A stretch of 39,122 bases of DNA from Gammaproteobacteria bacterium (GTDB lineage: Bacteria; Pseudomonadota; Gammaproteobacteria; GCA-2400775): NCBI GenBank assembly GCA_015492075.1, contig WGFU01000034.1, positions 71,566 to 110,687 on the forward strand, written 5' to 3'. The notes under the pieces were generated by a model that was not told the origin of the DNA, did no database searches, and saw only the letters and a list, made by a program, of their open reading frames with translations. Position 1 is the stretch's first letter; each line of letters opens with the position of its first letter. Positions 10,043 to 18,472 of this stretch are shown piece after piece. Both the position numbers and the translations under genes were made by a program.

Positions 10043-10672
10043 ATGGGTCGACGTTCCCATAGTCCTATCTCTCTAGCCGGGTGGCCGCTGTTTTTAGCGG
10101 CCACCTTGTTGGCAATAGTCTCTTTTCAATACAGTGTCATATTGGCGTTGTTCTTTTCGTTTCTATTACTTGCGCTGTTGTATTTGTTTCGCGACCCGTG
10201 GCGTGCTATTCCTGCTGATCCCTTGGCAATAATCGCTCCAGCAGATGGCCAAGTAGTAGAAGTGGCTCGAACCAATAACCCGCTGACAGATTATATAGAT
10301 CAACGTATCACTATTGAGATGTCAAAAACCGGTGCCTATGCCGTACACAGTGCGACAGAAGGCAAGATAAGAACCCTGAGTCGTAATGCACCGGATATTG
10401 CGCACCGTGGCAAAAATATTACTGCTCTGTCTATTGTTATTCGTACCGATGAAGAAGAGGATGTGATCATGGTGATTCATCGCGGCTATCTGGGACATTA
10501 TCCCAGGTGTTATCATCACGCTGGTGAGCGTGTCGGCCAGGGGCGGCGAGTGAGTTATATTCCGTTTGGCAGGCGCGTCGATGTTTATATTCCCAATACC
10601 GCCCGCATCGATATCAAACCAGGAGACAGGCTGATTGCAGGAGAGTCCGTGCTTGCACACTTTGTGCATTAA
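10043..10672 (+). CDS. Phosphatidylserine decarboxylase-like protein lacking the pyruvoyl serine
   Basis: A 209-aa protein of the short phosphatidylserine decarboxylase family. Two hydrophobic segments (about 12-49) precede RDPWRAIP and APADGQVVEV, which are family hallmarks. The C-terminal self-cleavage site, normally FGSRVD with Ser becoming the pyruvoyl group, reads FGRRVDVYIP: Arg177 (AGG at 10571-10573) replaces the serine. Other usual motifs are also altered. The HVNRAP-like segment reads AVHSATEG, ENER is replaced by GKNI, and AGLIARRI by YLGHYPRC. This suggests a diverged, probably uncleaved pseudoenzyme rather than one sequencing error. It sits between ilvC (38 bp away) and pssA, the normal place for psd in ilv-psd-pssA clusters. 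No activity should be assumed. Confidence 0.85.
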   Translation: MGRRSHSPISLAGWPLFLAATLLAIVSFQYSVILALFFSFLLLALLYLFRDPWRAIPADPLAIIAPADGQVVEVARTNNPLTDYIDQRITIEMSKTGAYAVHSATEGKIRTLSRNAPDIAHRGKNITALSIVIRTDEEEDVIMVIHRGYLGHYPRCYHHAGERVGQGRRVSYIPFGRRVDVYIPNTARIDIKPGDRLIAGESVLAHFVH

Positions 10673-10710
10673 CATGCTAATGTGAACAAATCGTAGGCTA
10701 GACAGAATTA

Positions 10711-11505
10711 ATGAGCGTGGAACCAGAGCATTACGAGGCGGGCAAAGATAGGCGTAAACCGCGTAGCCGCGGTATTTATCTGTTGCCGAATCTTTTTACC
10801 ACAGCAGGCTTGTTTGCTGGCTTCTATGCAATTGTCTCAGCGATCAATAACCAGTTTGAGGCAGCGGCTGTCGCCATTTTTATCGCCATGGTGCTCGATG
10901 GGCTTGATGGCCGGGTTGCACGTATCACTCATACACAAAGTGCTTTTGGCGCCGAATATGACAGCTTGGTTGATATGGTGGCATTTGGTTTGGCACCTGC
11001 CTTAGTAGTCTACCTATGGTGTCTGCAATCACTGGGCAAGGTCGGCTGGCTGGTAGCGTTCATCTATGCTGCCTGTGCGGCATTGAGGTTGGCGCGTTTT
11101 AATTCGCAAAACGGCGACTCAGAAAAACGTTTCTTCAGGGGCCTTGCGAGTCCTGCGGCGGCCGCGCTTGTCGCGGGTTTTGTTTGGGTTGCTACCGACT
11201 GGGTGGGAGTTGGCTCGATTGACGAGCCAAGCAGGTTCGTAACCGTGGTTGGTCTGGTGGTTACGCTGTTTGCCAGTTTGCTGATGGTGAGCAATATTCT
11301 CTTTCGCAGTTTTAAAGACTTCGACCTTAAAGGGCGAGTACCTTTTGTTGCCCTGCTCGTTGTCGTCATGGCTTTTGTATTGATTTCCATTGACCCCCCT
11401 ATTGTATTGTTCGCCGGCTTTTTGATTTATGCGGTGTCCGGTCCAATCGGTGCATTGCTGCGTGGCAGGTCGAAACGCTCGAGCGGAAACTCTTCGGAAA
11501 AATAA
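10711..11505 (+). CDS. pssA: CDP-diacylglycerol--serine O-phosphatidyltransferase
   Basis: Integral-membrane CDP-alcohol phosphatidyltransferase, 264 aa, making phosphatidylserine from CDP-diacylglycerol and serine (type II, not the peripheral E. coli enzyme). The signature is complete: D63-G-L-D66-G-R, A70, G80 and D84-S-L-V-D88, the four Asp being metal/catalytic residues. About eight hydrophobic helices follow, and SPAAAALVAGFVW is typical of this subfamily. The N-terminus is hydrophilic and basic; the C-terminus ends in a short basic tail. The gene is 38 bp downstream of the decarboxylase-like gene on the same strand. The next 80 bp hold an inverted repeat (11528-11552, CGGTTG/CAACCG) without a T-tract. 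Confidence 0.94.
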   Translation: MSVEPEHYEAGKDRRKPRSRGIYLLPNLFTTAGLFAGFYAIVSAINNQFEAAAVAIFIAMVLDGLDGRVARITHTQSAFGAEYDSLVDMVAFGLAPALVVYLWCLQSLGKVGWLVAFIYAACAALRLARFNSQNGDSEKRFFRGLASPAAAALVAGFVWVATDWVGVGSIDEPSRFVTVVGLVVTLFASLLMVSNILFRSFKDFDLKGRVPFVALLVVVMAFVLISIDPPIVLFAGFLIYAVSGPIGALLRGRSKRSSGNSSEK

Positions 11506-11585
11506 GCCCCATTTTGCTTTTCACTAACGGTTGGCGCCGGCAATGACAACCGCTATGCTTATCGGGCAGACTGGGGGCCGGTGGC

Positions 11586-14315
11586 ATGAAGTTTCTATTA
11601 AAAACTACAGTTAAGCTGTTTATTGGCGCAGCGTTGATCTTTGTGGCAGTGTACGCCGCAGCGCCTTATCTGATTGAGAATCTGCTACTGAGGCAGTTAG
11701 AGCAACAGGGCTTTGAAAATGTCTCTATCCGTGCCGAGCGCCCGCGCTGGAATGCCCTGAAACTCAATTGGCTGAGTTTTGAGTCGCGTCAAGGTGGTAT
11801 AAAGTGGTTACTTGAAACACGTGATGTGCGTGTCGTAATTAATCCGCTTGAATTGTTTTTAGGCAACTTGCCAACGGTCTCGACATCTAAAACCTACCTT
11901 AAAATAGACAGCCGAAGCCGCAGCACTAACGATCTTGTCTCTGACTTTGAATTGGCCTTGCCGGCGCAATGGCTTTCCTTTGTTCCATTGCGATCATTCA
12001 ATGTGGGTCAGTTAGTGGTCAACTGGCGCGGTCAGCAACAGAGCGCAGAATATACAGGCACCGTTTCGGTAGAACGCATCGCAGACCGTATCCAGATGGA
12101 AATGTCTTTGGCACGACATGGCAGTTCCCTTGAGATGCCGTATAGCGCCGCACTGTTAATGACGCGTAGCGGACAGTTAAGCTTGTCTATTGCACAGCAG
12201 AACAAGAATGACACGCCACTATTGTCGCTAAAGGCTAGGCTGAGTGATCGTAGCGATACGATAGAGATCAGCAAGGCGGAGCTTGCATTCGACACATTGG
12301 CCTTGAGCGAGTTTGGTAGAGAATTACTCTTGTTTGCGCCGCTAAATGCCGAAGTAAGCGGGTTAATTACTGTTAAGCCTAGTGGTTATATTAGTAAAAA
12401 AATTGTTGCTGGCGCACCACTGAAATATCGATTGCGTGGTGAGCTATTAGCTAAGCTTGATGCGGTTGCCGCGCCTTTTTATACCTATGATGCCAGTGCC
12501 GTTCTTTCTGCCAGCTTTGATATCGACCATGTTAGTACGGCCATGACACTTGATACGAAGTCGCTAATCGAAACCGCACCGCCGGATGCGCTACTGGCAT
12601 TTTCCATAGCCTCTGCCGAGTTATTGCCGCTGGCCGTAGATAAGCCCTTGCGAATTGAAATTGCCGAACCCCTGCATTTTAAATCTGACCGAGAGCTAAG
12701 TGACGTAGTTGATTTGCGACGTTGGACGCTTGATGGCGTTGTGTTGGTGAGTTTGCCGCTTGTTGGCGGTAAGAGCTGGCAGCTTGCACTTGACTCGCCC
12801 AGTTTGGATGTTAGTGATGTGGTGACGCTGAGTGCTGATTATGAATTGAAATTGCCATTGAATAAACAGACTTTTAGTAGCGGCTATCTTGGCTCGTCAG
12901 GTTTTAACGCTACGGGTGTACTGAATATTCGCAATGATCAGCTGGTGGTATCGATAGATCAAGGTTCAAACTGGTCTATTGGCGAAACACGCCTCGGTGA
13001 GGAAAAAATTGAGCAGCTAAAATTAGAGGTAAATAAGACGGTAGAGCTGGACTACGATGTTAGCCAGCAACGCTGGCAGCTTGGTAAAGCACAATTAAAG
13101 GTAGACATTGGCGTGTTTGATGCCGGTGAGTATGTGATCACTCCGGGACTCATAAAAATAGATATCGAGCAGGCGCTGGGCAGAGCAGGGAAATGGAGCG
13201 TAAACGGTAGTTTGCTGGCCGAGGTTTTTGCATCGAATCGTATATTAAATGAGAGTTTGGCGTTCTATGCCCAAGCGGAGTTCAGGGCGGACGACGAAGC
13301 CTTGCTTGGAAACAGTCGGCTAGCGCTTAATAGCGAGAGCAATACTATCGCTAATGGTGAGTTTTCCTACGATTGGCGCAAGGCTACAGGGGGCATGCGC
13401 TGGCGGGCGGATGCTGTGCCCGTCAAAGATGGGGTTGCCGCTTTGGTAGCGCTGATCCCCAGTGTCTTCGCTGACGGGTTTGGGTTGGACGGTGGCACGC
13501 TAGATGCCGATGTCTCATTTTTGCTATTGGAAGAGATCAGCAAGGCAAAGGCGAGTGTGCGACTCAGCAATCTAGAGGGCAGTTATGGCAGCTTGCAGGT
13601 GAATGGTTTGTCCGCGCGCATTGTGCTGGATGACTTGTTGGCATTATCGAGTAAAACGGCAAGCGTCATCACTGTTGAAGGGCTAGATCTCGGATTTCCG
13701 GTTAGAAAGCTACGTTTCAATGTGCAACCGTTATCAAATAAGGAAGGTTTTCTTGGGTTTGTAATCAGCGATGCTTCGGCAAGGCTATTGGGTGGGCGGG
13801 TCGCACTGCGGCGTATGGTATGGCTACCGGGTCAAAAGAGCCAGTTTAACGTTGATGTGAACGCGATTGATTTAAGAGAAATTCTCGCTTTAGAGCAGCG
13901 ACCCGAATTGTCAGGCTCAGGCATTATCGATGGCCGCATTCCGATCACCTTATCTGGTGGTGCCATATCGGTTACAGCGGGGGGCTTGCAATCCCGGCAG
14001 CCTGGCGGCGTCATTTCCTATCGTCACACTGATGCCAACAGCCTGGCAAAGACGCATGCCGGTTTAGGATTGGCGCTGAAGGCGTTGGAAGATTTTCGAT
14101 ACGACAGCTTAAGAGCGAAAGTGGATTATAGCCCCGATGGCGAGCTGATCCTGGCATTGTCTATTGTCGGCTACAATCCAGATTTTGAAAATGGGCGGCA
14201 GATTAATCTGAATATAAATATTGAGCAAAATGTGAGGTCGCTGTTGCAAAGTTTGCAGCTTGCCGACGAATTAACTGATAAGATTGATCAACGTGTTCAG
14301 CAGGGGTTAAAGTGA
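11586..14315 (+). CDS. ydbH: YdbH-type AsmA-like intermembrane bridge protein
   Basis: A 909-aa AsmA-like protein with one N-terminal transmembrane anchor (about 8-30) and a long periplasmic beta-rich body. YdbH in E. coli is one of the redundant TamB/YhdP/YdbH group that carries phospholipid from inner to outer membrane, working with the lipoprotein YnbE and with YdbL. Assignment rests on the body (repeating amphipathic beta-strands), the C-terminal segment with GSGIIDGRIPI and YNPDFENGRQINLNINIEQN, and above all on the ynbE and ydbL homologues directly behind it. Length is close to the E. coli protein. The start is an ATG preceded by GGTGGC. The conserved ending is intact. Confidence 0.88.
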   Translation: MKFLLKTTVKLFIGAALIFVAVYAAAPYLIENLLLRQLEQQGFENVSIRAERPRWNALKLNWLSFESRQGGIKWLLETRDVRVVINPLELFLGNLPTVSTSKTYLKIDSRSRSTNDLVSDFELALPAQWLSFVPLRSFNVGQLVVNWRGQQQSAEYTGTVSVERIADRIQMEMSLARHGSSLEMPYSAALLMTRSGQLSLSIAQQNKNDTPLLSLKARLSDRSDTIEISKAELAFDTLALSEFGRELLLFAPLNAEVSGLITVKPSGYISKKIVAGAPLKYRLRGELLAKLDAVAAPFYTYDASAVLSASFDIDHVSTAMTLDTKSLIETAPPDALLAFSIASAELLPLAVDKPLRIEIAEPLHFKSDRELSDVVDLRRWTLDGVVLVSLPLVGGKSWQLALDSPSLDVSDVVTLSADYELKLPLNKQTFSSGYLGSSGFNATGVLNIRNDQLVVSIDQGSNWSIGETRLGEEKIEQLKLEVNKTVELDYDVSQQRWQLGKAQLKVDIGVFDAGEYVITPGLIKIDIEQALGRAGKWSVNGSLLAEVFASNRILNESLAFYAQAEFRADDEALLGNSRLALNSESNTIANGEFSYDWRKATGGMRWRADAVPVKDGVAALVALIPSVFADGFGLDGGTLDADVSFLLLEEISKAKASVRLSNLEGSYGSLQVNGLSARIVLDDLLALSSKTASVITVEGLDLGFPVRKLRFNVQPLSNKEGFLGFVISDASARLLGGRVALRRMVWLPGQKSQFNVDVNAIDLREILALEQRPELSGSGIIDGRIPITLSGGAISVTAGGLQSRQPGGVISYRHTDANSLAKTHAGLGLALKALEDFRYDSLRAKVDYSPDGELILALSIVGYNPDFENGRQINLNINIEQNVRSLLQSLQLADELTDKIDQRVQQGLK

Positions 14316-14375
14316 AAATGCTGACAATAGATATACGATATATTGCCGTACAAGGCTTCTGTCATGAGGATAGCT

Positions 14376-14573
14376 ATGTTGTTCATTATAAGCCGCATTT
14401 CTCTCAGTACGGTGATAGTTACCCTTGTAATAGCCTGCACGCCGACTGTCAAGGTGCAGGCTCCCGAAGAGCCTATTACCATTAATCTTAATGTCAAAAT
14501 AGAACATGAAATTCGCGTTAAGGTAGAAAAAGACATTGACGACTTATTTTCTGAAGAAGGAGGCTTGTTCTAG
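14376..14573 (+). CDS. ynbE: YnbE-family outer-membrane lipoprotein
   Basis: A 65-aa lipoprotein. The signal peptide ends in the lipobox VIAC, and the mature part contains PITINLNVKIEHEI, almost the same as E. coli YnbE, then an acidic tail ending GGLF. The start is set at the ATG at 14376 because TGAGGA lies 5 nt upstream. Earlier in-frame Met codons at 14343 and 14364 have weaker ribosome sites. YnbE is thought to oligomerise by beta-strand stacking and cap YdbH at the outer membrane. Located 60 bp after ydbH and 3 bp before ydbL. Confidence 0.9.
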   Translation: MLFIISRISLSTVIVTLVIACTPTVKVQAPEEPITINLNVKIEHEIRVKVEKDIDDLFSEEGGLF

Positions 14574-14576
14574 GTC

Positions 14577-14936
14577 ATGAATGCTTTCAAACAATTAACA
14601 CATAGTATGTATAAAGGATTGTGGCTGACAGCACTATTGTTTGTCGTATCCTTGCCATTGTCTGCTGTTGCGATGGATTTACAAGAGGCCAAATCGCGTT
14701 TGTTGGTGGGTGAAAGTGTGAGTGGCTATGTCGGCGTGGTCAAAGATGCCCCGGGTGTGGCTGCGCTGGTGCGCGATATTAATGCCAGGCGTAAATCCAG
14801 TTTTGAGAGAATTGCTCAGCGCAATGGCACCAGCCTTGCTGCTGTCGAACAGCTGGCAGGTAAGAAGGCGATTGAAAAGACCCCGCGCGGGCAAATGATT
14901 CAGCTTTCGCCTGGTGGTGTCTGGATTAAAAAATAG
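14577..14936 (+). CDS. ydbL: YdbL family periplasmic protein (DUF1318)
   Basis: A 119-aa secreted protein. A signal peptide covers about residues 1-32 (hydrophobic core LTALLFVVSLPLSAVAM). The DUF1318 domain follows, with LQEAKSRLLVGES, GYVG, INARRKSSFERIA and an ending in LSPGGVWIKK that matches E. coli YdbL. YdbL is reported to act as a periplasmic chaperone-like partner of YdbH/YnbE. Only 3 bp separate it from ynbE. A GC hairpin (GCCGC/GCGGC, 14936-14951) overlaps the stop codon but has no T-tract, so I do not call a terminator. Confidence 0.9.
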   Translation: MNAFKQLTHSMYKGLWLTALLFVVSLPLSAVAMDLQEAKSRLLVGESVSGYVGVVKDAPGVAALVRDINARRKSSFERIAQRNGTSLAAVEQLAGKKAIEKTPRGQMIQLSPGGVWIKK

Positions 14937-14982
14937 CCGCTCTGCTGCGGCAGTTAGGTAATTGATATCGGAGACTCAGGTG

Positions 14983-15441
14983 ATGATTCTGCTGCGAAAT
15001 ATTTTTGTTACGGTAGCGCTAACGATAATGGCCACTGCCTGTGCTTCAAGCAAATCAGGTAAGGTCTATTCACGCGGTGAGACACAACATATTCAGACCG
15101 TAAAAGTCGGCACGGTCATCGCAGTGGATGATGTGCTCATTGAAGGAACCAAAACTCCAATAGGTGCCGCCGCAGGTACCATTGCTGGTGGCGTTATTGG
15201 TGCCGGCTCGGGTGACAGCTCAGGTGATCGCGTGCGCGGTGTTATCGGCGCAGTCGTCGGCGGTGTGGTTGGCGCTGCTGCGGAAGAAGGCTTTACGCGC
15301 CGTAAAGGTCAGGAAATTACCATTGAGCTAGATGGCGGTGATGTCATATCCATTGTTCAAGAGGCAGATCAAAGAATAGCCGTTAACGATACGGTGCGTA
15401 TTCTTACCCAACCTGACGGAACCAAGCGTGTTACCCGCTAG
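14983..15441 (+). CDS. SlyB/Pcp-like glycine-zipper outer-membrane lipoprotein
   Basis: A 152-aa lipoprotein of the glycine-zipper 2TM group (SlyB, Pcp, 17 kDa antigen). The signal peptide ends at Cys20 (MATAC; the -3 Ala is slightly off consensus). Next come YSRGETQHIQTVKVGTV, a Gly/Ala-rich hairpin (about 65-105, GAAAGTIAGGVIGAG and GAVVGGVVGAAAEEGF) and a beta-rich SH3-like end with ITIELDGGD and ILTQPDGTKRVTR. The start is the ATG at 14983, with GGAGA 8 nt upstream, rather than the TTG at 14962. SlyB-type proteins surround outer-membrane proteins under stress. It sits 46 bp after ydbL, on the same strand, and only 6 bp from the convergent M48 protease gene. Confidence 0.86.
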   Translation: MILLRNIFVTVALTIMATACASSKSGKVYSRGETQHIQTVKVGTVIAVDDVLIEGTKTPIGAAAGTIAGGVIGAGSGDSSGDRVRGVIGAVVGGVVGAAAEEGFTRRKGQEITIELDGGDVISIVQEADQRIAVNDTVRILTQPDGTKRVTR

Positions 15442-15447
15442 CCCAGA

Positions 15448-17385
15448 CTATTGATGAGGCAACAGGCCTGGCCGTGTCATCAGTGGCATAGGGCAGCTCA
15501 GACATGCTGAGACAACACGCAGCAGATCCCAGGCCATTACAGTAATTTTCTCAGCGTCATCTGTTTGACCATAGGAAATACAAGCAGCGCAGGCGGCAAG
15601 AAACTCCTGCTTTAACATCGGCACCAGATGTTCAAGCCTCGATAGTGCATTATCTACGGTTTGTAGAGTGAGGTTGTCTGGTTGCAGGCGTTGCTCCACT
15701 TTTATATTGAGTTTCACTAAACCAGTGTCAAAGGCCTGATCTCGTTTGTCTTCGTTGTCATGGCTGACATTGGCTAATAAAGACAGCATGCTTACGCAAG
15801 CATCATCGACTTGATACAGGCCGTGGTAATGACGACGACGTTTCAGGTTTTCCTTTTTACTTGAAAACTGTGGTTCGAGAAAATGACAGATCAGGCGGTA
15901 ATGCAGCCACTCCTTAAGGTCTGATACTTTATCGGCCATGATGAATTGTGTCATTAACCACTTTAGTTGGTCATATTGCTGAGCCGATTGATGTTTTAGT
16001 GCCGGGACGGCAAGTTCAATCAGTGGCAAACTCTCAGCGGGGTGCAGCGCGTTGACTAACGGCTTTAGCCGCATGACCTCTCGAGCCATAGTCGGTGCAT
16101 CGCTAAGGTAGCCAAGCTGTTGTCGTTGTATCACGCTATTGGAATCGAGCCGTAATGCCAACATCAAAGCCTGGGCTGACGCCGGGTGTTGTGTGGCGTG
16201 ATACAGTAACGTGGGTAGTGATTTGATTAAGGCGCCCGCTGCAGCCATGATGACCGGGTCCAGCATACCAATGATTTTTAGTGAATCCGGCAAGCGATCA
16301 ATAATGTCCGTATCGCCAATGTTCTTACCGGCGTCTTTTGCCGTCGCTGCCTTGGTTCTTAGTGGCTTGCCAGATGGATATTTCCCGTCCCAAAAACGAT
16401 CAATACGCGCAATACGTTCGTCAAGCGGTGGGTGCGTGGCAAAGAAATTGAGGCTACGAACCGACAACACATCGCCAAAGAACATATGGCTAAATTCTTC
16501 TGCATGACTGTTTTGTACACCTGTCCCGACACCCGAGCCAATGACTTTTAATGCGCCCGCAATTCCCTCAGGGTTGCGCGTATACTGCACCGCCGAGGCA
16601 TCGGCCAAAAATTCGCGTTGTCTCGATACGGCCGATTTGATCAGGTTGCCGAAGAATGTGCCAACCGCGCCAATTAGCACTAGGCTTAGCCCTAGAGCCA
16701 GAGCGAAGATTGCGCCGTGACCAAAGTTGCTTCGGCGTCGCACACGGCTCATGCCACCTATCAACGTTCGGCCTGACAGCCCAATAAATATAATCCCTGA
16801 CAGTATAGCAATCAGGTTCAGGTTAAGGCGCATATCGCCATGCAGTATATGGCTGAATTCATGCGCGATTATACCTTGCAGCTGATTCCGTGAGAGGCGC
16901 TGCAAGGCGCCACGCGTAACGCCTAACACCGCGTCGTTAGCGCTATAACCCGCCGCAAAGGCATTAATCGTTGTTTCATCAAGCACAAACACGGGCGGCA
17001 CAGCAAGCCCGGCAGCAATAGACATTTCTTCCACGACATTAAGTAGCTGGCGCTCGTCAGAATCTTGTGTGTCCGAATAGACGGGTTGGCCGCCTAAACG
17101 TTCGGCAACGGTATAGCCACCTCGTCCAATTTGTATGCGCTTAAATATGACAACAACGGCCACCACGATAATAACGGCAAGCGCGGTTTTAAATAACAAT
17201 GGCCAGTTAAGATAGTCTATCACCGATCCTGTTGTACCAGATTTGCCCAATACCTCGAATCCCCACAGGCCGCTGGCGACCACTAGCGTGGTGAGGCCTA
17301 TGATTAAAGTTAGCGCGACAATAAATAGAGCGATGAGCTGCGCTGTTTTCTTGCGCGCCTGGTCTTGTTGTTGAAAGAAATTCAC
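15448..17385 (-). CDS. M48 family membrane metalloprotease with long C-terminal domain
   Basis: Zinc metallopeptidase of about 645 aa. Two N-terminal TM segments (about 15-40 and 63-82) are followed by a cytoplasm-facing catalytic domain, then more hydrophobic helices (about 187-250). The zinc site is HEFSH (175-179), with the third ligand Glu258 in REFLADASAVQY. The last 300 residues, after a Gly/Ala-rich hydrophobic segment, are helical and are not part of HtpX (about 290 aa). I do not recognise their fold. The start is the GTG at 17385, 9 nt after AGAG; a TTG two codons earlier is possible. The upstream lemA neighbour is a recurring partnership of M48 proteases and LemA proteins. Confidence 0.88.
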   Translation of the reverse strand: MNFFQQQDQARKKTAQLIALFIVALTLIIGLTTLVVASGLWGFEVLGKSGTTGSVIDYLNWPLLFKTALAVIIVVAVVVIFKRIQIGRGGYTVAERLGGQPVYSDTQDSDERQLLNVVEEMSIAAGLAVPPVFVLDETTINAFAAGYSANDAVLGVTRGALQRLSRNQLQGIIAHEFSHILHGDMRLNLNLIAILSGIIFIGLSGRTLIGGMSRVRRRSNFGHGAIFALALGLSLVLIGAVGTFFGNLIKSAVSRQREFLADASAVQYTRNPEGIAGALKVIGSGVGTGVQNSHAEEFSHMFFGDVLSVRSLNFFATHPPLDERIARIDRFWDGKYPSGKPLRTKAATAKDAGKNIGDTDIIDRLPDSLKIIGMLDPVIMAAAGALIKSLPTLLYHATQHPASAQALMLALRLDSNSVIQRQQLGYLSDAPTMAREVMRLKPLVNALHPAESLPLIELAVPALKHQSAQQYDQLKWLMTQFIMADKVSDLKEWLHYRLICHFLEPQFSSKKENLKRRRHYHGLYQVDDACVSMLSLLANVSHDNEDKRDQAFDTGLVKLNIKVEQRLQPDNLTLQTVDNALSRLEHLVPMLKQEFLAACAACISYGQTDDAEKITVMAWDLLRVVSACLSCPMPLMTRPGLLPHQ

Positions 17386-17522
17386 GAGCAATTACTCTCT
17401 ATGTAGTAAGTATTTTTTCCATGTGGGGAGGCATCAGAGTCGGTCACCACAGTAGCCTTATCAAGTTCCCTTGGTGGGGAGCAAGCAAAGGCTAAGTCAG
17501 GCAAGGGTTTTATGTTGTTTGG

Positions 17523-18119
17523 CTAGAAGGATACCTTGGGTGCGTGCTGAATAACTTCGCTGTCCGGCATTTCTAAAAGTACCGCATCATTTGGGTGGCC
17601 AAAGGTGGTGGCAAGCAGAACAGGCGGGAAGCTTTGACGATATTCATTGTAAGCTGTGACGGCATCATTAAATGCCTGGCGCGAGAAGGCCACCTTATTT
17701 TCAGTTGTAGTTAGCGCTTCGGACAACTGCATCATATTTTCATTGGCCTTAATGTCAGGGTAAGCCTCAACCAAAAGGTTAAATTTTCCCATAGATGCAC
17801 TAAGATTGTGTTCTGCTTTGGCAAGGTCATTCATTGCGCGTTTGCTGCCTGGACTGGAATGTGCCGCGCTAAGCATAGCGCTGGCGTTATTACGCGCGGT
17901 TACCACGCTTTCCAGCGTTTCACGTTCATGCTTCATATAACCTTTAGCGGTTTCGATCAGGTTCGGGATCAAGTCATAACGTCGTTTTAATTGCACTTCG
18001 ATTTGAGCAAAGGCATTTTCAAAGCGGTTTTTCAGGCTGACTAAATTATTGTAGATGCCTATGACATAAAGTATTAAGGCGGCACTAACAACCAGTACGA
18101 TAATGAGCGAATAGTCCAT
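17523..18119 (-). CDS. lemA: LemA family membrane protein
   Basis: A 198-aa LemA family protein. One N-terminal membrane helix (about 4-24) precedes a long helical domain with the family signature NNLVSLKNRFENAFAQIEVQ and RRYDLIPNLIETAKGY. The start is the ATG at 18119, with GAGGA 5 nt upstream. The frame is open further upstream, but that part lacks protein character. The C-terminal end (after FPPVLLATTFGHPND) is also family-like. Function is not settled; genomic association with M48 proteases suggests a protease adaptor or a membrane-stress role. It precedes the protease gene by 137 bp on the same strand. Confidence 0.93.
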   Translation of the reverse strand: MDYSLIIVLVVSAALILYVIGIYNNLVSLKNRFENAFAQIEVQLKRRYDLIPNLIETAKGYMKHERETLESVVTARNNASAMLSAAHSSPGSKRAMNDLAKAEHNLSASMGKFNLLVEAYPDIKANENMMQLSEALTTTENKVAFSRQAFNDAVTAYNEYRQSFPPVLLATTFGHPNDAVLLEMPDSEVIQHAPKVSF

Positions 18120-18382
18120 AAAATCCTCACGTCTTGTATTTTGTGGCAAGTGTATTGGAATTTTTAGTATTTGTTTCAGGAGTATGACGATTGGGTGGCG
18201 ATTATTCAAGCTGTTATTGTTTGTAAGCTATTGATATTTATCATAAAATGATCGTGCGACCAGTTGCTGTAAGCGGCATTTTTTGTTCCTAAAATATAGA
18301 TAGAGTCTGCTGTCGTACTCATTCGCATATTTTCTTTACGTCAAGACTTTAATTCAACTATTATTTGTGTTAGCGTAGGCTC
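18120..18382. other. Intergenic region between lemA and the leuA leader
   Basis: AT-rich divergent region that should hold the promoters for lemA (reverse) and the leuA leader (forward). Apart from the forward promoter listed separately I see no gene here. An 8-base stretch GAGTCTGC at 18304-18311 is complementary to GCAGACTC at 18474-18481 but probably lies upstream of the transcript start. Confidence 0.5.
18335..18364 (+). promoter_or_regulatory. Candidate sigma-70 promoter for the leuL-leuA transcript
   Basis: TTTACG (18335-18340) and TATTAT (18359-18364) are separated by 18 bp; shifting the -35 by one base gives 17. The -10 matches consensus at 5 of 6 and the -35 at 4 of 6. Transcription would start near 18371, about 12 nt before the leader ATG, which is typical for an amino acid leader transcript. 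Identified by eye only. Confidence 0.45.
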
Positions 18383-18472
18383 ATGAGTGTTTCGTCTTCA
18401 AAGCCAATATTTGCAGCACCGCTCCTTGCGGGTGCTGAGCTTTTGCTCGTTCTGCTACGACTACTGCCGTAA
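18383..18472 (+). CDS. leuL: Leucine-rich leader peptide of leuA
   Basis: A 29-codon ORF too short for normal gene callers: ATG AGT GTT TCG and so on to TAA. Nine codons are Leu, at residues 14, 15, 20-22, 24, 25, 27 and 28. The last ten residues read LLLVLLRLLP and use CTT, TTG, CTC, CTG and CTA, so several leucine tRNA species are sampled. The ORF lies 121 bp upstream of leuA, on the same strand and after a plausible promoter. A weak AGG is 3 nt before the ATG. Such a Leu run directly ahead of the leucine-specific first enzyme is the hallmark of ribosome-mediated attenuation, as in enteric leuL. I infer the function from composition and position. Confidence 0.82.
   Translation: MSVSSSKPIFAAPLLAGAELLLVLLRLLP

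Noticed and set aside
14936-14951. GC hairpin over the ydbL stop as a terminator
   Set aside because: No T-run follows and the SlyB-like gene continues on the same strand.
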